NCBI GenBank assembly: GCA_900314975.1
Contig: OMXI01000005.1
Coordinates: 1 to 64,000 of the forward strand
Direction: 5' to 3'
Source of the DNA: an uncultured Eubacteriales bacterium
Lineage (GTDB): Bacteria > Bacillota > Clostridia > Oscillospirales > Ruminococcaceae
DNA: 64,000 nt
Shown here: one piece after another, positions 8,060 through 17,617 of the stretch
Position numbering within the stretch: position 1 is the first letter of the stretch
Layout: each line of letters starts with the position of its first letter
Notes under the pieces: generated by a model
Database searches by the model: none
What the model saw: only the letters and a program-made list of their open reading frames with translations
Told to the model about the DNA's origin: nothing
Program-made: the position numbers and the translations under genes

Positions 8060-9520
8060 ATGAGTGAATTAGTAGAAAGGTTTTTTCCAGCCAAAGCATT
8101 ATTAACTGGCTTAAGAGCTGTAGGTTACAGTTTTTCTTCTGCTGTTGCTGATATAATTGATAACAGCATTTCGGCGAATGCTACTGAAGTTTATATTTTT
8201 TCGGATCCGTTGGTAAGTATTCCATATTTTTGCTTTTTGGACAACGGACATGGGATGTCATACGATGAGCTTGACAATGCTATGTTACCCGGCTCTGACC
8301 GTTCTGATAAGATCGAATGTGAAAAAGAATTGGGACGGTTCGGTCTTGGATTAAAATCAGCATCTCTCTCACAATGTAGAGAATTCATTGTAGTTAGTAA
8401 AAAGAACGGCCAAATAAATGCAATGTCTTTTGATTTGGATATTATTGAAGCAAATAATAAACTGCTCCTAAAACAGCTAAACAAAGAAGAGATTGATGAA
8501 CTGCCGCAAATTCAGAAGCTGTTAGAATATGAATCGGGAACCTTAGTTGTTTGGAGAAAATTCGACAAGATAAGAAGTCTGGCCAAAAACTTTGAAGACA
8601 GTTTTAGGGCTGCGGTCTCTGAATCTCAAAGACATGTTGAATTAGTGTTTCATAGATTTTACAAACAGGTAGCTATATATTACAATAACGGAAGAATCAA
8701 CAGAAGAGATCCTTTTTTAATTGATTCTGTCGGGCGTCAGCAAACAGGAAGAACATCTACAATAAATGTTGACGGATCTGTTATTACAATAATCCCTTAT
8801 ACATTACCGTTTGCTAATACTCTGACTAAAGAAGAAAGGGATCTGTTAGGCAATCCTAAAAGTATTTATGATGAGCAAGGTTTTTATCTGTATCGAAACA
8901 GAAGACTAATATCCTGGGGCAATTGGATGCGGATGGGTATTAGAAGTGAGTTGAATAAGCTCGCAAGAATATTGGTTGATATTCCTTCATCACTTGATGA
9001 AGTGTGGATGCTTGATGTTAAGAAGTCCTCTGCAAGAATTCCAGACAAAATTAAAGATCAAATTAAGTGCGCAGTGGAAGACTCTATAGTAAGAAGTAAA
9101 CGTGCCACAAAATATCCCGGTCATAAAGAACAATCGATTGAAAACAAGATTTGGGAAAGAATCGATGTGAGAGACGGTATAGTAAAATATCAGATCAACC
9201 GAAAAACTCCGACAATAAAGGCTTTGTATGAAGAGTTAGGAGAAGGTCAAAAAGATCTGTTTGAGATTGTCCTTTCTCAAATTGAAACTTATATCCCGAA
9301 ATACTCAATAGTTAATGACAATATGGATTCTCTTAATATTGCTAACAGTGGGGATGACTGTGAAGAGGAGCGGCTTATTGAAGAAATTATCCAGCTAATA
9401 GATATTTGCCCGCCTGACAATAAGATGACCTTTTTTGAGGAAATATTCCTATCGGAAGCTTATCAAAAACTTAGAAGTAAAAAAGATGCTATAAAGAAAA
9501 GGGTGTTCATAGATGATTGA
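8060..9520 (+). CDS. mzaB: MutL/MORC-type GHKL ATPase (MzaB type)
   Basis: This 486-residue GHKL ATPase has the N-box DIIDNSISA (Asp34-Asn35), the G1 box FLDNGHGM near residue 60 and the G2 loop GRFGLGLKSAS near 93, which together form the ATP-binding and lid elements shared by MutL, Hsp90 and MORC proteins. These proteins dimerise on ATP binding and clamp DNA. MutL-like ATPases in restriction-modification operons are the recognised bacterial relatives of eukaryotic MORC. It lies 20 bases after the methyltransferase and its stop overlaps the start of the Z1 gene by 8 bases, so the two are likely translated at fixed ratio. The C-terminal 150 residues carry no domain I recognise. Confidence 0.88.
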   Translation: MSELVERFFPAKALLTGLRAVGYSFSSAVADIIDNSISANATEVYIFSDPLVSIPYFCFLDNGHGMSYDELDNAMLPGSDRSDKIECEKELGRFGLGLKSASLSQCREFIVVSKKNGQINAMSFDLDIIEANNKLLLKQLNKEEIDELPQIQKLLEYESGTLVVWRKFDKIRSLAKNFEDSFRAAVSESQRHVELVFHRFYKQVAIYYNNGRINRRDPFLIDSVGRQQTGRTSTINVDGSVITIIPYTLPFANTLTKEERDLLGNPKSIYDEQGFYLYRNRRLISWGNWMRMGIRSELNKLARILVDIPSSLDEVWMLDVKKSSARIPDKIKDQIKCAVEDSIVRSKRATKYPGHKEQSIENKIWERIDVRDGIVKYQINRKTPTIKALYEELGEGQKDLFEIVLSQIETYIPKYSIVNDNMDSLNIANSGDDCEEERLIEEIIQLIDICPPDNKMTFFEEIFLSEAYQKLRSKKDAIKKRVFIDD

Positions 9521-12392
9521 CCTTAAAGAAAAAAACGCTGAAGGAATTAAAATAACATTTGATATGTTATATCGGATGCTTAACGGCGCAAAGTGTACAC
9601 ATACAGAAGTCATTGAGAAAACGCAAAGAATACTTGAAATAAGTATGCCGGATATTGATTCAGATGCGGAAAAAGAAGCGGTTGTTAATGAAATCGTTAA
9701 TATGTATGAGACAGAAATCGGTATACACATCTATGCTCCGGACGTATTGGTCAAGGATAAACAGACGAAGTATTGGTTATATAAAATCAAACCGGAAATC
9801 ACGCATTCGTATTTTAACAGATATAAGAATTTTTTGAGCAATGACGGGTTCTCTCCCAAAGCAATTGAAGATATTGAAAAGTCCAGTGAAGAAGTGCTGT
9901 CGCAGTGTGCCAATCCTTGCAATGCAAGCGGAATAGATAAAAAACGGGGACTGGTAATGGGTGATGTCCAGTCAGGTAAAACAGCAAATTATCTTGGCTT
10001 AATAAATATGGCATTTGATTACGGCTACAGAATAGTTGTTCTTTTGGCAGGAAGCACTAATTCATTGCGCCTGCAAACTCAAAAAAGAACCGATAGCGGT
10101 GTTATTGGAGCAAAAAGTGATACTATAGGTAATGAGATAGAATATATCGGAGTCGGCTTTAATACAAAAGACTATTTTGCCGTGCCGTTCACAAATCAAG
10201 CAAATGATTTTGCTAAATTTATACAGAAAAACTTGAACGTCGGTATCGGTGCAATTAAAAAACCCGTTGTCCTTGTTGTGAAAAAAGTCAAATCAATTCT
10301 TGAAAGTGTCGGTGAAAGACTTCAGTCTGCTTTGGAGGATAAAGGATTAGAAACAAAAAATATATTAATAATTGACGATGAGGCTGACTATGCATCAGTT
10401 AATACCGCCAAACCGGACAGAGAGCCGACTTCAATTAATAAATGCATAAGATCTATTTTTAATAAATTCCCTATTGCAACTTATGTTGGGTATACAGCTA
10501 CTCCGTTTGCAAATATTTTTATTAATCCGTTTGACGACGATCTTGAAAACCTTGATTTATTCCCTTCAGATTTTATTGTACAGTTGAACGCACCAAGTAC
10601 GTATTTTGGAGGTAGAAGAGTATTTCCCAAAAACGAGAAATCATTACCGCATTGCCTCCGTTTGATAAGTGAAGAAGAAGATAATTTTCTTCCTGTAATT
10701 CATGACAGATATGCTGCTTATAACGGATTAGCGGATTCTTTAAAAGAAGCTATACATGCGTTTTTAATTAACTGTGTTATCAGAAATTTAAGAGGGCAGC
10801 CAAATAAACACCGAACCTTAATGATAAACATTACAAGGTTTAACGATGTTCAAGAAAAGGTAAGAGAAAAAGTTGAAGAATACATAGGCCTCCTTAAAGA
10901 TTCTGTAGAACAACTTTGCTACAGATCCACAGAGGATTTTATAAAAAATCAAAGGCATAAAGCGATCTTTGATTTGTTTGATTCGGATCATTATAAAGAT
11001 ATAAGAGAAGGAAATGCGGAATTAGGTTATCCAGCAGTTTCGTGGAATCAAATTCAGGAAGGCCTATACGGCGAGATAACTCAAATTGAGACAGTAGTAA
11101 TCAATTCTAAGAACGGAAGAATGGATAAGCGTGATCCTTCCGGTAAAAAGAAACGGTTTGATTACAGCGATTATGAAGAAAGCGGAGCAAGAGTCATTGC
11201 TATAGGTGGAATGGTTCTTTCAAGAGGATTAACACTCGAGGGTTTGATGACCAGTTATTACAGCAGAAATGCGGGGACATACGATACACTGCTGCAGATG
11301 TGCAGATGGTTTGGTTACAGACCGAAATATGAAGACCTTTGCAGAGTTTATTTAACTCAAGAAAGCATAGATCGATTTGATGCTGTGTTAGATGCAATAG
11401 AAGATCTCCGCGAACAGTTTAGAGAGATGGAGCGTCATGGCAAAACTCCTCATGATTTTGGTTTGATGATAAAAGAAAGCCCAGACACACTTGAAACCAC
11501 ATTACTTATTACTGCAAGGAACAAAATGAAAGGTACCGAAGTTGTTCCTCTCCATTTAAATTACGGAGGAGTATATGCTGATACTTCTAAGCTGTTAAAG
11601 AGTCCTACAGAGAACGCCCATAATTTGAAAGCATTTGAGGAGTTTTATGGCCACACCGCATTTTCTTTAACAAACAACAGATATATGGCGCGAGATGTAT
11701 CAAAGTTTGATGTTGCTGAACTTATTAAATCGTTAAAAATTCCTTATGTCAATAAAAAATTTGATACAGAAGGTCTGTCTGAATATATTGAAAAAAGCGA
11801 GCAGTTCCCTTATTGGGATGTGGTAATAGCAACAGGTAATTCTGAGAAGTGCTTTATGGGTATTGAGGGATTAGGTGAAGTTGAGCGTAGTTTTCACATT
11901 AAGAATAGTACCGATCCGTATATTCGAATCGGTGGAACTAATAACCGTGTAATGGAGCCGAGTTTGTTTAATGCCGGACTGTGGTTGAGCAAAGAAAAAA
12001 TTCAAATACTGTTAGAAGAAAAGAACCGCGAAACGCAGAAAGACCCTCCATACACTGATTTTAGTGCAACCGATTATTTGAAGAGACGGCAAACTCCTAT
12101 ATTGTTAATCTATCCTATTGATTTGAAAACAGATGCATCAGATTCGGAGATTACTGCGTTAGCTGTAAACGGTAATCAGAAAGAAGTAGTTAAAGAGAAG
12201 ATTGAAAAGCAAAAGCAAGAAATAAAGGAAGCATTTGATAATCAGCCTTTGCTGGCTTTTGCATTCGGTTTTCCTGCTAAAGAATCTAAAGTGGTAGTTA
12301 ATTATAGGTTAAATGCCGTAAAGATCAAACAACTTACGGACAATCTTGAAGTAGATGATGAGGATGAGGGGGTGGATGATGCCGATGATTGA
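9513..12392 (+). CDS. mzaC: Z1-domain helicase-like defence protein (MzaC type)
   Basis: This 959-residue protein has a superfamily 2-like ATPase core. Walker A is GDVQSGKTANY near residue 150. Walker B is ILIIDDEADYA near 287. YVGYTATPFANI is a motif III-like element, and GGMVLSRGLTLEG near 565 with QMCRWFGYRP forms the C-terminal half. This arrangement defines the Z1 family, which occurs in MutL-linked restriction operons. It probably uses ATP to translocate on or remodel DNA for the nuclease partner. The C-terminus is acidic (Asp/Glu-rich last 15 residues). The start overlaps the preceding gene, and its own end overlaps the next gene by about 14 bases. Confidence 0.9.
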   Translation: MIDLKEKNAEGIKITFDMLYRMLNGAKCTHTEVIEKTQRILEISMPDIDSDAEKEAVVNEIVNMYETEIGIHIYAPDVLVKDKQTKYWLYKIKPEITHSYFNRYKNFLSNDGFSPKAIEDIEKSSEEVLSQCANPCNASGIDKKRGLVMGDVQSGKTANYLGLINMAFDYGYRIVVLLAGSTNSLRLQTQKRTDSGVIGAKSDTIGNEIEYIGVGFNTKDYFAVPFTNQANDFAKFIQKNLNVGIGAIKKPVVLVVKKVKSILESVGERLQSALEDKGLETKNILIIDDEADYASVNTAKPDREPTSINKCIRSIFNKFPIATYVGYTATPFANIFINPFDDDLENLDLFPSDFIVQLNAPSTYFGGRRVFPKNEKSLPHCLRLISEEEDNFLPVIHDRYAAYNGLADSLKEAIHAFLINCVIRNLRGQPNKHRTLMINITRFNDVQEKVREKVEEYIGLLKDSVEQLCYRSTEDFIKNQRHKAIFDLFDSDHYKDIREGNAELGYPAVSWNQIQEGLYGEITQIETVVINSKNGRMDKRDPSGKKKRFDYSDYEESGARVIAIGGMVLSRGLTLEGLMTSYYSRNAGTYDTLLQMCRWFGYRPKYEDLCRVYLTQESIDRFDAVLDAIEDLREQFREMERHGKTPHDFGLMIKESPDTLETTLLITARNKMKGTEVVPLHLNYGGVYADTSKLLKSPTENAHNLKAFEEFYGHTAFSLTNNRYMARDVSKFDVAELIKSLKIPYVNKKFDTEGLSEYIEKSEQFPYWDVVIATGNSEKCFMGIEGLGEVERSFHIKNSTDPYIRIGGTNNRVMEPSLFNAGLWLSKEKIQILLEEKNRETQKDPPYTDFSATDYLKRRQTPILLIYPIDLKTDASDSEITALAVNGNQKEVVKEKIEKQKQEIKEAFDNQPLLAFAFGFPAKESKVVVNYRLNAVKIKQLTDNLEVDDEDEGVDDADD

Positions 12393-13317
12393 TATTGATA
12401 AGATTTATTCAGAATTAAAAGATGTAGTTCACGGAAATCAGAAAAAGATAACAGTAATTTCGCCTCTCGGTATATATTTTGGGTACAGCGAAGAAGGTTA
12501 TATGCGTTTATCGTTCTTATCGACATGTTCCGCACCAAAAATTGAGTCAACAAGAACTTTGCGAGTTACCCAGAGTATGGAGCGTGAGCATACATATTGG
12601 ACTTGCTTTGACCTTTTAGCTCCCGAGTACAAAATAGTGTTTTTTACCTTCGCCGAAAATCTTATTGAATCAGTAACCGATACTGTTACCGAACAGCAAG
12701 CACTGTCGCTGTTAAAGAAACGGTATATAACTTGGAAGGCAATGTTCAAAAAAGAGGCTGAGAGCGGTTACTCTCATAAAGAACTTCAGGGCCTGTTTGG
12801 AGAGCTGTATTTCATCAAGCATTATATGCTTGATAAATACGATGCGAGAACTGCGATTCAAGCATGGAGCGGAGCAGAAAGGAAAAGCAAAGATTTTTCA
12901 GTAGGTACAGAATGGTTTGAGATAAAAGCAGTTGGTGCAAATGAAAACAAAGTCGAGATTTCTTCGCTTGCTCAGCTTTCTTCGGACTATACGGGACATC
13001 TCGTCGTTATTCGTGTTGAAGCAATGTCAGATGAATTCAAGAATGGCGAGTCTTGTATAGGTGATTTGTTAAAGAGCATTATGGGACAGATAAACGATGA
13101 AACAGTTGAAGGCATTTTTATCAATAAGCTTAGTCAGTACGGATTTGATATTTCAGATGACAGCATAAATACAAAGTTCGATGTTAAATCAATGTCAAAG
13201 TACCGAGTAACCGATGGCTTCCCGAGGATTACTGTTAAGTCAGTCCCTTATAAAGAAATAACTGATGTGAAGTATTCGTTAACAATAGCAGCATTAAATC
13301 CGTTTTTGGAGGAATAG
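12379..13317 (+). CDS. mzaD: DUF4420 PD-(D/E)XK protein (MzaD type)
   Basis: This protein of about 312 residues belongs to the PD-(D/E)XK-motif DUF4420 family. The nuclease core reads as GLFGELYFI (helix Glu), then KDFSVG (metal-binding Asp) and WFEIKAV (Glu-x-Lys), all in the expected order, so it is the likely DNA-cutting component of the Mza operon. Several ATG codons occur at the start. A strong GAGGGGGTGG ends at 12375, making the ATG at 12379 (or 12376/12385) the best choice rather than the upstream in-frame ATG at 12355. It is followed by the AIPR gene after 3 bases. Confidence 0.87.
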   Translation: MPMIDIDKIYSELKDVVHGNQKKITVISPLGIYFGYSEEGYMRLSFLSTCSAPKIESTRTLRVTQSMEREHTYWTCFDLLAPEYKIVFFTFAENLIESVTDTVTEQQALSLLKKRYITWKAMFKKEAESGYSHKELQGLFGELYFIKHYMLDKYDARTAIQAWSGAERKSKDFSVGTEWFEIKAVGANENKVEISSLAQLSSDYTGHLVVIRVEAMSDEFKNGESCIGDLLKSIMGQINDETVEGIFINKLSQYGFDISDDSINTKFDVKSMSKYRVTDGFPRITVKSVPYKEITDVKYSLTIAALNPFLEE

Positions 13318-13320
13318 TCT

Positions 13321-15411
13321 ATGGATCTTGAAGAGTTTAGAGAAAGTTTCATAAATGAAGATATTAATGCGGCTGCAATGAACAGTCAAAGGTATCCTAT
13401 TGAGGTATTTATAGATAATGCTGTGGATATTTTAATAAACGACTATTCCCTGATAAACGATATTTCTCATTGCTTTTATGAGTTTAAAAACGGCAACCGT
13501 GCTTATAAAAGTATGCGTATTGATGCCGGTAATCTAGACCTTCAAACCAACACTCTTGATTTATTAATTGCAGACTTTAATGACGGAGAGATTAAAAATA
13601 TAACAAACGGAGTAATAGAGGATAAGTCCCGTTTGCTGTTAAACTTTTTTGAGAACTGTTTAAAAGGCTTTTTTGCTAAAGCAGAACAATCGAATCCCGC
13701 TGTTCAATTGGCAAAAGATATAAGAGCAAACATTGATTCCATTTATAAAGTACATCTATTTTTGGTTAGTACAGATAAACTGAGCAAGTCAGTAAAAACC
13801 CTTGAATTAGAAGACTATTCCTATAAATCGTATTCATTCAAAGTTGCCCTTGATGTGTTGGATATAGAGAAAATATTCCGGTCAAAGATGGTCGGGTTTG
13901 TAAAAGAAGACTTAATTATCAACTGTGAAGATTATGGAATTAAAGGAATTCCGTGTATTAAAGCAGAAACGGAAACAGATCAGTACGATTCGTATTTGGC
14001 AATTGTACCGGGTGGCTTTTTAGCTGAAATATATAAAAAGTACAGCTCCACGTTATTGGAATCCAATGTCCGTTCATTTTTGAAATTTAACGGAAGCGTT
14101 AATAAAGGAATTCGTGGAACTATATTGAATGAAAAATCAAGATTTTTTACCTATAATAACGGTATTTCTACGACTGCCAAAAGTGTAATTACTGACTTTG
14201 ATTCTAAAGAAGGCTTACTAATAAAATCATTTACAGATTTGCAAATTATAAACGGCGGTCAAACTACAGCTACATTGGCTGCAACCAACATAAAAAACGG
14301 GGCAGATTTATCTGGGATCTATGTCCAAATGAAATTAACTATTTTACGAAGCGACGACCCGGAGCTAATCAGAAATATCGCCAAATATGCTAACAGCCAA
14401 AATAAGGTTAAGACTGCCGATCTTAACTCCAGTCATCCTTTTTATGTTAGAATGGAAGACTTTTCACGTAAAGTATATGCGCCAATATTCAGTGGACAAT
14501 TGGTGCAGCAATTATGGTTCTTTGAAAGAGCAAGGGGTCAGTACGAACAGCCACTTATGCAAATGACAAAAAAACAGCGCGACGATTATAAGCTTGTTCG
14601 TCCTAAAGATAAGAAATTCACATTAACTGATCTTGCAAAATACTTAAATGCCGCAGATATGTTGCCCCATTATGTATCTTGGGGCGGAGAAGTAAACGCT
14701 GCACATTTCCATAATAATATGGAGGAACAGTGGGATACAGATAATAGCGTATATAACGAGCTGTATTATAAAGAGCTTATAGGAAAAAAGATATTATTTG
14801 CTTACGTTGAAAGCACGGTATCTGCTCAAGAATGGTATCAGGAAAACAGAGCATATAGGCCACAGCTTGTTGCATATACAATATCTAAGCTGGTTTTCGA
14901 AGCAAAAAAGCAAAACAAGTTTATAAATTTCAGAGAATTTTGGGATTATCAAAAAGTGTCAGATGTTTATTATTCTGATATAGCTGCAATAGCAAAAATA
15001 GTATTTGATACAATATATGATCCGAACCGTTCTACTACAAATATTGAAACATATTGTAAAAAAGAAGAATGTTGGAAGATTGTTCAAGACAAACCATATC
15101 GTTTGTCAGATGAGTTAGTATCAATTATGATTACTAAATCTGATAAAAGTGACGAAATCTCTGAAGCCAAAAAAGAACAAAAAATAATCAATTCAATCTC
15201 TGATGAAATAAGCATATTTAAAAAAGGAGCCGATTATTGGCAGTCGATGATAGACAGAGGTGTTGATCAAAAAGTCATAGGCTATGCCGAGCGACAGACT
15301 CTTGAAAAAGCTATAAGCTACTGTACTGGAAAAATCATGCAACTATCAAAAACACAAATCAAAGATATTGTCAAAACAGTGGATCTGCTAAGGGAGAATG
15401 GAATTGAATAA
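13321..15411 (+). CDS. mzaE: AIPR-family defence protein (MzaE type)
   Basis: This 696-residue protein carries the AIPR (abortive infection phage resistance) core. The hallmark blocks RFFTYNNGIST near residue 275 and IINGGQTTATLA near 310 are intact, as is the following IRNIAKYANSQNKVKTAD region. Family members occur in phage-exclusion and MutL-linked restriction operons; their biochemical activity is poorly defined. A GGAGG lies just before the start. Its stop overlaps the vsr start in a TAATG arrangement, which signals translational coupling. Confidence 0.9.
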   Translation: MDLEEFRESFINEDINAAAMNSQRYPIEVFIDNAVDILINDYSLINDISHCFYEFKNGNRAYKSMRIDAGNLDLQTNTLDLLIADFNDGEIKNITNGVIEDKSRLLLNFFENCLKGFFAKAEQSNPAVQLAKDIRANIDSIYKVHLFLVSTDKLSKSVKTLELEDYSYKSYSFKVALDVLDIEKIFRSKMVGFVKEDLIINCEDYGIKGIPCIKAETETDQYDSYLAIVPGGFLAEIYKKYSSTLLESNVRSFLKFNGSVNKGIRGTILNEKSRFFTYNNGISTTAKSVITDFDSKEGLLIKSFTDLQIINGGQTTATLAATNIKNGADLSGIYVQMKLTILRSDDPELIRNIAKYANSQNKVKTADLNSSHPFYVRMEDFSRKVYAPIFSGQLVQQLWFFERARGQYEQPLMQMTKKQRDDYKLVRPKDKKFTLTDLAKYLNAADMLPHYVSWGGEVNAAHFHNNMEEQWDTDNSVYNELYYKELIGKKILFAYVESTVSAQEWYQENRAYRPQLVAYTISKLVFEAKKQNKFINFREFWDYQKVSDVYYSDIAAIAKIVFDTIYDPNRSTTNIETYCKKEECWKIVQDKPYRLSDELVSIMITKSDKSDEISEAKKEQKIINSISDEISIFKKGADYWQSMIDRGVDQKVIGYAERQTLEKAISYCTGKIMQLSKTQIKDIVKTVDLLRENGIE

Positions 15412-15857
15412 TGGATAATAGGACAAAAGAGCAACGAAGTAAAAATATGTCTAATATTCCACAAAAAAACACTAAGCCCGAAACGACAGTTAGACAATAC
15501 TTGTTCCAGCATGGGTACAGATACCGCAAAAATGTTTCAAAATTACCTGGGCGACCGGATATCGTGTTACCTAAGTATAAGACTGTAGTGTTTGTTAACG
15601 GTTGCTTTTGGCATGCTCATGAAGGCTGTAAATGGTTCGTTCCTCCCAAAAGCAATACTGAGTTTTGGAACAAGAAATTTGAATACAATAAAAATCGCGA
15701 TTTAAATAATTATTCATTGCTTAATAAAATGGGATGGACAGTAATAATAGTATGGGAATGTGCTTTGCGACACGGTGATGCCAATACTGCTCTTGAGAAT
15801 TTAGTACAGCAAATATACACTGTTAAAAGAAACAGTAGCATAATACACATCGAGTAA
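15411..15857 (+). CDS. vsr: Very short patch repair (Vsr) endonuclease
   Basis: This 148-residue Vsr nicks 5' of the T in T:G mismatches that arise when 5-methylcytosine deaminates. The family signature is clear: MSNIPQKNTKPE at the N-terminus, KLPGRPDIVLPKYK with the metal-binding Asp near residue 48, and VNGCFWHAHEGCK with the conserved histidines near 66-70. It begins on the last base of the AIPR stop codon, so it belongs to the same operon. This makes sense because the operon encodes a C5 methyltransferase. Vsr-fold proteins can also serve as restriction nucleases, so a direct defensive role is possible. Confidence 0.93.
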   Translation: MDNRTKEQRSKNMSNIPQKNTKPETTVRQYLFQHGYRYRKNVSKLPGRPDIVLPKYKTVVFVNGCFWHAHEGCKWFVPPKSNTEFWNKKFEYNKNRDLNNYSLLNKMGWTVIIVWECALRHGDANTALENLVQQIYTVKRNSSIIHIE

Positions 15858-15925
15858 ATACATAGTTGTATTATGGTGAATAGCAACTCAAGGACCAATT
15901 AAGTGAGAGAACGGAGCTGAAGTAA

Positions 15926-16210
15926 ATGGAGTCGTTATTTGAAAAGTGGTTGATAGAAACAGAAAAGGTATCAGAAAGCTCCACAGAGAAATATGTTAGA
16001 TCAATAAGAGCTGTATCAAAAGATATGATAACTGAAGGTGTTATTACTCAAAGCTTGTATAAAGTAAAGTCCTATGATACCTATTGTGGTTTAATGAATA
16101 GGATTTTTGAAAACAAGTTTTTTATAGACAAGAACGAGAGAGGCAATAGGATGTATAGTTCGGCAATGAAAAAATATGAAAAGTTTTTACGGGCCTTTTG
16201 TGGGAAGTAG
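15926..16210 (+). CDS. Small protein resembling a restriction-enzyme N-terminal module
   Basis: This 94-residue protein has a pattern (FEKWLIE, SxxSTEKYVRSI, NERGNRMYSSAMKKYEKFL) that I associate with the N-terminal recognition or adaptor segment of HNH and McrB-like restriction proteins. In those proteins it is followed by a catalytic domain, but here a stop comes directly after it. No continuation is evident in the 120 bases downstream. It may therefore be a stand-alone adaptor or the remnant of a truncated restriction enzyme. A weak GGAG lies upstream. It sits between vsr and another candidate nuclease and shares their AT-rich composition. Confidence 0.5.
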   Translation: MESLFEKWLIETEKVSESSTEKYVRSIRAVSKDMITEGVITQSLYKVKSYDTYCGLMNRIFENKFFIDKNERGNRMYSSAMKKYEKFLRAFCGK

Positions 16211-16331
16211 GGAATGAATCAAAGATGATACATAGCCAAATCATATTTCTTCGCCAGCGATAATATTCTATAGGGCCTTGATTATTTATGTTATTAAATG
16301 ACATTAATATAATAAGCCAGGAGGTGCGAAG

Positions 16332-17477
16332 ATGTGCTATTCTAAAAATACATTTCCATTTATGTTAGATTTAAGTGGAGTTCTTAAAGAAATATGGGAT
16401 AATGGATGGTTTGACGATTATTCAAAAGATCACTTTATTATAAAAGCAATATATGGTGAGCTTCCTGATTTTAGAAGAAAAGAATCATCTCAAAATGAGG
16501 CAATCGACCTCTATAAATCTTGTGACGATTCCAACAATTTTCTCGTAAACTTAGCATATAAACTAAACAGATTAAAATCATCATGTGCTACTGAAGAATT
16601 TAAAAGATTTATTGAACAGATGGCTGCTGGAAAAGATAATTATGAAGAATCACAGTTTTGGGCAGCTATAAATGAATTGCAGGTTTTAAGCTTTATGACT
16701 CTATGTGGGCAATATAAGGTTGAATATGAACCGGAAATTGGTGGAGAATCCGGTCACAAAAATCCCGAGTATAGAATCCGTAATTGTTTTATTATTCCTG
16801 GCGAGACTCCTGAACAACCATTAATACCTATGTCAGAATATATATTTGACATTGAGGTCAAAACCATCTCAGGAGCAGTTAATGAACGGATAGATATAGA
16901 AAAGCCATATTTAACTCCTTTGTTAGCAATAGAATACAAGAAAAAAGACGCATTGGAAAAGATATGTAAAGAAAGTGGGTATCAAGTTGCTTATCCAGAT
17001 GTGATTCATTTAAAAGACTTTTTAAACAGTGCTGCTGATAAATTTGAACTACCAATAAATGAAAACCATTTCAATATACTCTTTCTTAACTGGTCATTTC
17101 GTGAATTGTTTAATGCATATCTTGAACCTTTAGCCTTACTTGATAATCAATATAACGGACTTTGGAGATATCCACAGATCGGGGAAAAATTCCAAATAAA
17201 CAGTGATGTATATGATAAAATATCGGCAATTGTAATATATAACTTACCAATTCAAGGATTAATGTTTAATGACATTAGATGGGCTAGGTCAAACGATCAT
17301 TATTCAGTCTTATTTAATCCGAAATTAACTTCAAAACAACAAATAGTATTGTCGGGGTTATTTTCATATATGCCAAATCAAAATGCCAAATATGATGTAT
17401 GTTTATTATCTTCAGGAAATAATTCTTACATATGCGATGCCATTAAACAGGAAATAAGAAATATTATGTTTAAATAA
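16332..17477 (+). CDS. Hypothetical protein, possible PD-(D/E)XK nuclease
   Basis: I do not recognise the family of this 381-residue protein. The start is well supported by AGGAGGTGCGAAG. In the middle, the order ESQFWAAINELQ (helix), KVEYEPEIGG, NPEYRIRN and FDIEVKTISG (Glu-x-Lys at about residue 175) looks like a restriction-endonuclease-like fold, although the usual Asp before the central strand would be Glu. No signal peptide or membrane segment is present. It closes the AT-rich defence block before a strong bidirectional terminator, so a role as an extra restriction or anti-phage effector is inferred from context. Confidence 0.6.
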   Translation: MCYSKNTFPFMLDLSGVLKEIWDNGWFDDYSKDHFIIKAIYGELPDFRRKESSQNEAIDLYKSCDDSNNFLVNLAYKLNRLKSSCATEEFKRFIEQMAAGKDNYEESQFWAAINELQVLSFMTLCGQYKVEYEPEIGGESGHKNPEYRIRNCFIIPGETPEQPLIPMSEYIFDIEVKTISGAVNERIDIEKPYLTPLLAIEYKKKDALEKICKESGYQVAYPDVIHLKDFLNSAADKFELPINENHFNILFLNWSFRELFNAYLEPLALLDNQYNGLWRYPQIGEKFQINSDVYDKISAIVIYNLPIQGLMFNDIRWARSNDHYSVLFNPKLTSKQQIVLSGLFSYMPNQNAKYDVCLLSSGNNSYICDAIKQEIRNIMFK

Positions 17478-17581
17478 TTGGCCTTACTATACTGTCATAT
17501 ATATCATTGATGTATACACTGTAGGTTTGACTCCTTATTGGCCCACAGGTATATTTTGCATACAGCAAAAGATTAAAAAGC

Positions 17582-17612
17582 CAATAGGGAGAGCGGCGAG
17601 GCTCTCCCTATT
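17582..17612. terminator. Bidirectional terminator between convergent genes
   Basis: Perfect arms AATAGGGAGAG and CTCTCCCTATT flank an 8-base loop. It separates the rightward defence operon from the leftward RhuM-Fic locus. Confidence 0.75.
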
Positions 17613-17617
17613 CTGCA

